Of a stretch of 64,000 bases of DNA, positions 59,191 through 64,000 are shown piece by piece (position 1 is the first letter of the stretch; each line of letters opens with the position of its first letter). The notes under the pieces are model-generated. The model did not search any database, was not told the origin of the DNA, and saw only the letters and a list, made by a program, of their open reading frames with translations. Source of the DNA: Flammulina velutipes (taxonomy: Eukaryota > Basidiomycota > Agaricomycetes > Agaricales > Physalacriaceae); NCBI GenBank assembly GCA_011800155.1, contig CM022373.1:186001-250000 (forward strand), read 5' to 3'. Made by a program: the position numbers and the translations under genes.

Positions 59191-60738
59191 ATGTCTACAT
59201 GCAATCTCTCATCAAGCTGTGGCGAAATGCAGGCGTTGTCTCCAAGCATTGAAAAACTTCTTCGGGGCAACGAGCTGCCTCTGGATGCTGAGCTCGAAGA
59301 GATTCGCACCCTCGCTGAGGATACTCGTTCAATCCTCGAAGATGTGGAACGAGACATGGCGGACGCTCGCGCAACCTTACAGCGACTCGCCGAGACTCAC
59401 GAGCGCACCTCAAGGCGCCTTGCATCCCTCCAGTCTGTCACACACCCTATCCGTCTACTTCCGAACGATATTCTCGGTGAAATCTTTCCGCTATGTTTCG
59501 CACCAGCAGACGATAAGGAAGCCATCCACGACGCGTTGAACCCCACCTATCCTCCTTGGACTCTCTCCCAAGTGTGCAGACGTTGGAGGGACGTGTCCAT
59601 AAACCTTTCTAGCCTTTGGACCAATCTAGCCCTCGACTTTCCCGCTTACAAACATGTACCCGTGGAACGACAGCTGGAGAGAGCAGACTTGTTTCTCCAT
59701 AGGTCTGGCATTCGCGACCTTTCGCTGGCCATACGCAGCGGGGGCAAAAGTTTGCACGATCACCCCCTGATGTACCTTGCCCTCACGACCGCCTCACGAT
59801 GGCGGCACTTTCGCGCGGACATAGGTCCGCTAGAGCTGTATCACTTCAGGCCATATTCCTTCGAACGGCTCCTCAGCATACGCCTTGACAATAGCGATAC
59901 CACGGAACGCGTTGCTGCCTTCGTAGATGCCCCTGCTTTGACATCAGTTCACACAACCTGGCCCGTCCTGCAAATAGTACAGCTGCCGTGGGCCCAGCTC
60001 ACCCGCTATTCCGGATCTTTGCGGCCCATAAAGCAGAATCTCCATCTGCTACAGCGTGTGGAAGACTTGGCTGTGACGGTTTCTCAACAGAGTACCATCG
60101 CAGACGATGTCCAACTTCCCTCTCTCACGGCTTTGCGAGTCACCGAAATGTACGACGCAACGCCCGGGTCGTTGGCGGAGACTCTGGACCATCTTCTGCT
60201 TCCCAATATAATGGTGTTGGATGTTACGTTCAATATCACCGTTCGTTCTTCCTTTCTGCGTCCCCTGCGCGGCTCGACGGAGCATTTAACCGTGCTCTCA
60301 CTGTCGAGCGCTACACTCCAAAACTTGATTCAGCCCCTGGTGGACTTTCTCTCCCACACCCCCAACGTGCTATACTTGACACTCTCCCAAATGGCGCTGA
60401 CTGACGCGGTCCTACGCCACCTCGCTGTTACTTCATCTCATCCTATACTCCCGTGTCTCGCGGTCTTAAATGTTTCCGCTTGCGACATCTGGCGCGACGT
60501 TAGGGATGTTTTCGGAGAGATGATGGCGTCGAGGGTGGAGTATTCCCAACATCACAATCGCAGAAACGGCGCTGGAATGGTGATGAATGGGCAATGTGGC
60601 GTATCGATGCAGACTGTCGAACCTTTCGAGGTTGTCTTGCCGTCAAAAGTTAGCGATGCGTGGATGACGCCGATGCCGGAATGGGCTAGGTTCGTCTGCT
60701 TGGGTGGCCACCAGTACCACGACGCTGGTACAGTATAA
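59191..60738 (+). CDS. F-box protein with LRR-like C-terminal region
   Basis: Single-exon gene of 515 aa, typical of the large agaricomycete F-box family. Residues about 30-83 form a coiled coil (ELEEIRTLAEDTRSILEDVE region). The F-box follows at about 85-145: HPIRLLPNDILGEIFPLCFA, then WTLSQVCRRWRDVSINLSSL. The C-terminal part has irregular leucine-rich repeats (HLTVLSLSSATLQNLIQPLV, NVLYLTLSQMALTDAVLRHL, LPCLAVLNVSACDIWRDV). It probably recruits a substrate to an SCF ubiquitin ligase through Skp1; the substrate is unknown. Convergent with CDC48, about 200 bp between stops. Confidence 0.86.
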   Translation: MSTCNLSSSCGEMQALSPSIEKLLRGNELPLDAELEEIRTLAEDTRSILEDVERDMADARATLQRLAETHERTSRRLASLQSVTHPIRLLPNDILGEIFPLCFAPADDKEAIHDALNPTYPPWTLSQVCRRWRDVSINLSSLWTNLALDFPAYKHVPVERQLERADLFLHRSGIRDLSLAIRSGGKSLHDHPLMYLALTTASRWRHFRADIGPLELYHFRPYSFERLLSIRLDNSDTTERVAAFVDAPALTSVHTTWPVLQIVQLPWAQLTRYSGSLRPIKQNLHLLQRVEDLAVTVSQQSTIADDVQLPSLTALRVTEMYDATPGSLAETLDHLLLPNIMVLDVTFNITVRSSFLRPLRGSTEHLTVLSLSSATLQNLIQPLVDFLSHTPNVLYLTLSQMALTDAVLRHLAVTSSHPILPCLAVLNVSACDIWRDVRDVFGEMMASRVEYSQHHNRRNGAGMVMNGQCGVSMQTVEPFEVVLPSKVSDAWMTPMPEWARFVCLGGHQYHDAGTV

Positions 60739-60941
60739 TTTATAGAGGCTACGAGGACTTATCAGGGACTTTGGATTACTTTCCACTACTATATTTATGA
60801 TGCGAGTCATCGAGCGGACATTCAGAGAAATAAAAATGGATTCATGCAAAATGGTCAGATCTAAACGTTTTCGTATTATGGACCGGCTAGTAAAAGTACA
60901 GAGTGTCAAGTGTAGCGCGACACGTCAATCATTTATCAGCT

Positions 60942-63829
<2,888 letters not shown>

Positions 63830-64000
63830 CTTGGTCGTTGTATGAAGAAGAAAGCAAGAAAAGAAAGATGAATGAGGCTCGCGGTTATAAGGAAAGTACA
63901 GAAGGACGCGCGTCCCAAGTCGTGAGCTGACAAAACACGCACAAAGCATGACACGTGGCGATCCATACCTTCCCGGAGTTTCGCGACACTTCTTCTAAGC

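Overview
This window is nuclear DNA of a filamentous basidiomycete, most likely an agaricomycete (mushroom-forming fungus). Genes are split by many very short introns (45-65 nt, GT-AG, with CTNA branch sites), exons can be tiny, strands alternate, and the gene content is typical of that group (Agaricomycete F-box/LRR proteins, a chitin deacetylase with GPI signal, GH5 glucanase, Rho1 GEF of the DEP-DH-PH-CNH type). I built spliced models by hand from reading frames, splice consensus and conserved protein motifs. Each intact coding model keeps frame to its stop, but none has transcript support.

Layout. 0.3-5.4 kb: HSF-type transcription factor (minus), a small EthD-like protein (plus) and mitochondrial ATP synthase subunit b, ATP4 (minus). 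5.8-13.4 kb: one very large gene for a 2,339-aa fusion of a UPF1/ZNFX1-type SF1 helicase, NFX1-type zinc finger and three CbxX/CfxQ AAA+ modules. 13.8-28.9 kb: GPI-anchored chitin deacetylase (minus), an ACS-family MFS transporter, a coiled-coil protein, a Rho1 GEF with two DH-like segments, and a DHA1-type MFS transporter (all plus). 29.2-39.9 kb: an array of four same-strand paralogues encoding a divergent kinase-like protein; the fourth copy is frameshifted. Between copies two and three lie two adjacent non-autonomous hAT-like elements, each with a perfect 8-bp target duplication, and an orphan reading frame. 40.1-45.6 kb: cohesin-release factor WAPL (minus) and a survivin/Bir1-like chromosomal passenger protein (plus), divergently transcribed from about 106 bp that holds E-box and MCB-like motifs. 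47.2-50.5 kb: an F-box protein (plus) and a UBA/zinc-finger/UBX Cdc48 adaptor (minus). 51.4-60.7 kb: secreted class-3 lipase, secreted GH5 beta-glucanase, a small agaricomycete family of unknown function and an F-box/LRR-like protein (all plus). 60.9-63.8 kb: CDC48 (minus).

How they may work together: UBX adaptor and CDC48 are functional partners within 15 kb; WAPL and BIR1 both act on mitotic chromosomes and share a promoter region; chitin deacetylase, GH5 glucanase and Rho1 GEF all bear on the cell wall. The least explained parts are the kinase-like array with its transposon-bearing interior and the helicase-AAA fusion. A recurring trait is introns that are multiples of three and stop-free (seven found), which simple ORF calling would translate straight through.
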